Assembly: GCF_025685645.1 (NCBI RefSeq)
Contig: NZ_JAGSYF010000006.1
Span: forward strand, 1 to 64,000
Reading direction: 5' to 3'
Source: Edaphobacter bradus
GTDB taxonomy: Bacteria > Acidobacteriota > Terriglobia > Terriglobales > Acidobacteriaceae
Length of the DNA stretch: 64,000 bases
Below, piece after piece: positions 63,064 through 64,000 of this stretch. The notes beneath the pieces are model-generated. The model saw nothing but the letters and a program-made list of their open reading frames with translations, was not told the origin of the DNA and made no database searches. Both the position numbers and the translations under genes were made by a program. How positions within the stretch are numbered: the stretch's first letter is position 1; every line of letters starts with the position of its first letter.

Positions 63064-63468
63064 ATGACGACCTCAAACGATGGCACTATGATCGACGACT
63101 TCGCCCAATTCGATCTCATGCGCGAGATCGCCGACTCCGAAAAGAAAAAACCGTGGCAATCTGGCCACTATGCCAAGACTCTCTTCAAAAAGTCAGACTT
63201 CAGAACACTACTCATTACGATGGAAAAGTCCTCGAAGATGAAAGAACACCACGCCGACGGCACTCTCTCGGTGCAGGTGCTCAAGGGACAGATTCGTTTC
63301 ACCGCGCAGGGGAAGAGTCACGAGCTACCGGCAGGCAGTCTCGTCACCCTGGGGGCATCCATCAAGCACGAGGTAGAAGCAGCCCAGGACTCCGCATTCC
63401 TGCTCACCATCTCCTGGCCCACTTCCCAGGCGCTCCGCGCAATGGAGCACCGCGGTTACGGCACCTAG
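63064..63468 (+). CDS. Cupin-domain protein
   Basis: The 134-residue protein has one cupin domain: KTLFKKSDFRTLLITMEKSS, KMKEHHADGTLSVQVLKGQI (first motif with two His), LPAGSLVTLGASIKHEVEAA (second motif with a His) and FLLTISWP. The N-terminal 35 residues are polar. Single-domain cupins of this kind bind a metal, and their reactions are mostly unknown. The start ATG 63064 follows AAGGAGC. It is 18 bases upstream of the DUF488 gene and probably in one transcript with it. Confidence 0.85.
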   Translation: MTTSNDGTMIDDFAQFDLMREIADSEKKKPWQSGHYAKTLFKKSDFRTLLITMEKSSKMKEHHADGTLSVQVLKGQIRFTAQGKSHELPAGSLVTLGASIKHEVEAAQDSAFLLTISWPTSQALRAMEHRGYGT

Positions 63469-63486
63469 CAGCAGCATACGACCGGG

Positions 63487-63831
63487 ATGAAACTAAAGAT
63501 CAAGCGCGTGTACGATGAGCCCGCCGAGGACGACGGAACCCGAATTCTTGTTGACCGGCTCTGGCCACGAGGCCTCTCGAAAGAAAAGGCCCGCGTGGAT
63601 CTGTGGCTCAAGGACGTTGCTCCAAGCAATGAACTTCGAAAGTGGTTTGCTCACGATCCAGCCAAATGGACTGAATTCAAGAGCCGTTACCACGCCGAGC
63701 TTAAGCACAACGGCGGACCGTTAGCGACCTTGCAACAGGCCATAGCGGGAGGCACAGTCACACTGCTCTATGGCGCAAAGGACCAGCAGCACAACGAGGC
63801 CGTCGTCCTTCAGCATCTTCTGAGCCGCTAG
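63487..63831 (+). CDS. DUF488 (YeaO-like) protein
   Basis: The 114-residue protein matches the short DUF488/YeaO family along its whole length: MKLKIKRVYDEPAEDDGTRI, VDRLWPRGLSKEKARVDLWL, then APSNELRKWFAHDPAKWTEF and VTLLYGAKDQQHNEAVVL. The family is widespread, cytoplasmic and of unknown function, with a proposed nucleic acid or small-molecule role but no proof. The start ATG is the only plausible one. Confidence 0.9.
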   Translation: MKLKIKRVYDEPAEDDGTRILVDRLWPRGLSKEKARVDLWLKDVAPSNELRKWFAHDPAKWTEFKSRYHAELKHNGGPLATLQQAIAGGTVTLLYGAKDQQHNEAVVLQHLLSR

Positions 63832-63906
63832 GCCATCCCCTTATCCATCCGAAAGAAAATCCTTATCTTCCTCGCCTGCCTGGCCCCATGAGGAGACAAT
63901 CAACAC

Positions 63907-64000
63907 ATGACAAACCAATCTCCTGTACAGGCACCCGCCGGCCAGATATGGAACGCCCAGGCCTACGCCGCCAGCGGACGCTTCGTCGCCACCCTGGCCG
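63907..64000 (+). CDS. N-terminus of a probable class I SAM-dependent methyltransferase (cut by window end)
   Basis: Only 31 codons are present, beginning MTNQSPVQAPAGQIWNAQAY and continuing to GRFVATLA. Methyltransferases of the trans-aconitate/UbiE-like type often start with such a W-A-YA-GRFVA segment just before the SAM-binding glycine loop. GAGGAG lies about 11 bases before ATG 63907. The call is tentative as the motif region lies beyond the window. Confidence 0.45.
   Translation, partial: MTNQSPVQAPAGQIWNAQAYAASGRFVATLA

Noticed and set aside
62186..63067. 293-codon plus-strand open frame opposite the M20 peptidase
   Set aside because: Its product is Ser/Pro/Arg/His-rich without motifs and it mirrors a conserved gene.

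Overview
The window looks like a stretch of acidobacterial chromosome, most likely from the Acidobacteriaceae (Terriglobus, Granulicella or Edaphobacter type). This is an inference from gene content: an Oar-like TonB-dependent receptor of about 1200 residues with a carboxypeptidase-regulatory N-terminal domain, a winged-helix-like/FlgO-like/TPR regulator, HAE1-type RND efflux genes, and many secreted glycoside hydrolases. No rRNA gene or intact tRNA gene is present.

Layout. 0-15 kb: a small cysteine-rich protein without an ATG start, an SDR oxidoreductase, a cyclic-nucleotide-domain/thioredoxin-reductase-like flavoprotein without the redox CxxC, a DUF4136 protein, and a four-gene RND efflux operon (TolC-like, membrane-fusion, RND pump, small membrane protein) next to a TPR regulator. 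Both the operon and the regulator are preceded by helically phased GTAA repeats. A receiver-like protein with Glu in place of the phospho-acceptor Asp and a truncated SthA-like flavoprotein follow. 15.4-41.3 kb: a genomic island bounded by two 47-nt direct copies of the 3' part of a tRNA-Cys gene. Its left end holds IS110 and IS3 remnants and a nonsense-disrupted gene, and its right end holds the C-terminal stub of a serine recombinase.

The island cargo is one glycan-utilisation locus arranged around two divergent promoters. It comprises a TonB receptor, an SGNH esterase-like protein, a GH35 beta-galactosidase, a second GH-A (DUF5597-type) enzyme, an agarase-like GH-A enzyme with a CBM9-like tail, a GH20 hexosaminidase, a CBM9-like protein, a sodium:solute symporter with a 50-residue overlapping partner, an amidohydrolase, two PfkB-type sugar kinases, an AgaS-type SIS protein, a DUF5107 protein and a DeoR regulator. 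Together they suggest uptake and breakdown of a polymer rich in galactose and N-acetylated (galacto)hexosamine, feeding into tagatose phosphates. The deacetylase and the tagatose-bisphosphate aldolase of the classical route are not seen.

41.4-64 kb: a VOC protein and nitrilase pair, a fragment of an NmrA-like gene, NAD-malic enzyme, and an exported LolA/RseB-like protein. Then comes a three-gene locus with a radical SAM/SPASM protein, a COG3581-type protein and a 1222-residue fusion of two BadF/HgdC-type activator ATPase domains with a DUF2229/COG3580-type module. This looks like an ATP-driven low-potential electron-transfer system without a classical dehydratase partner. The rest is mostly housekeeping: DUF985 cupin, NCS2 purine permease, DsbA-like protein, NAD synthetase, polyprenyl glycosylphosphotransferase, Mla-type ABC ATPase, MobA, M20 dipeptidase, a second cupin, a DUF488 protein and the start of a probable methyltransferase. 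The two most interesting regions are the tRNA-Cys island with its coupled symporter micro-protein and the activase/radical SAM locus.
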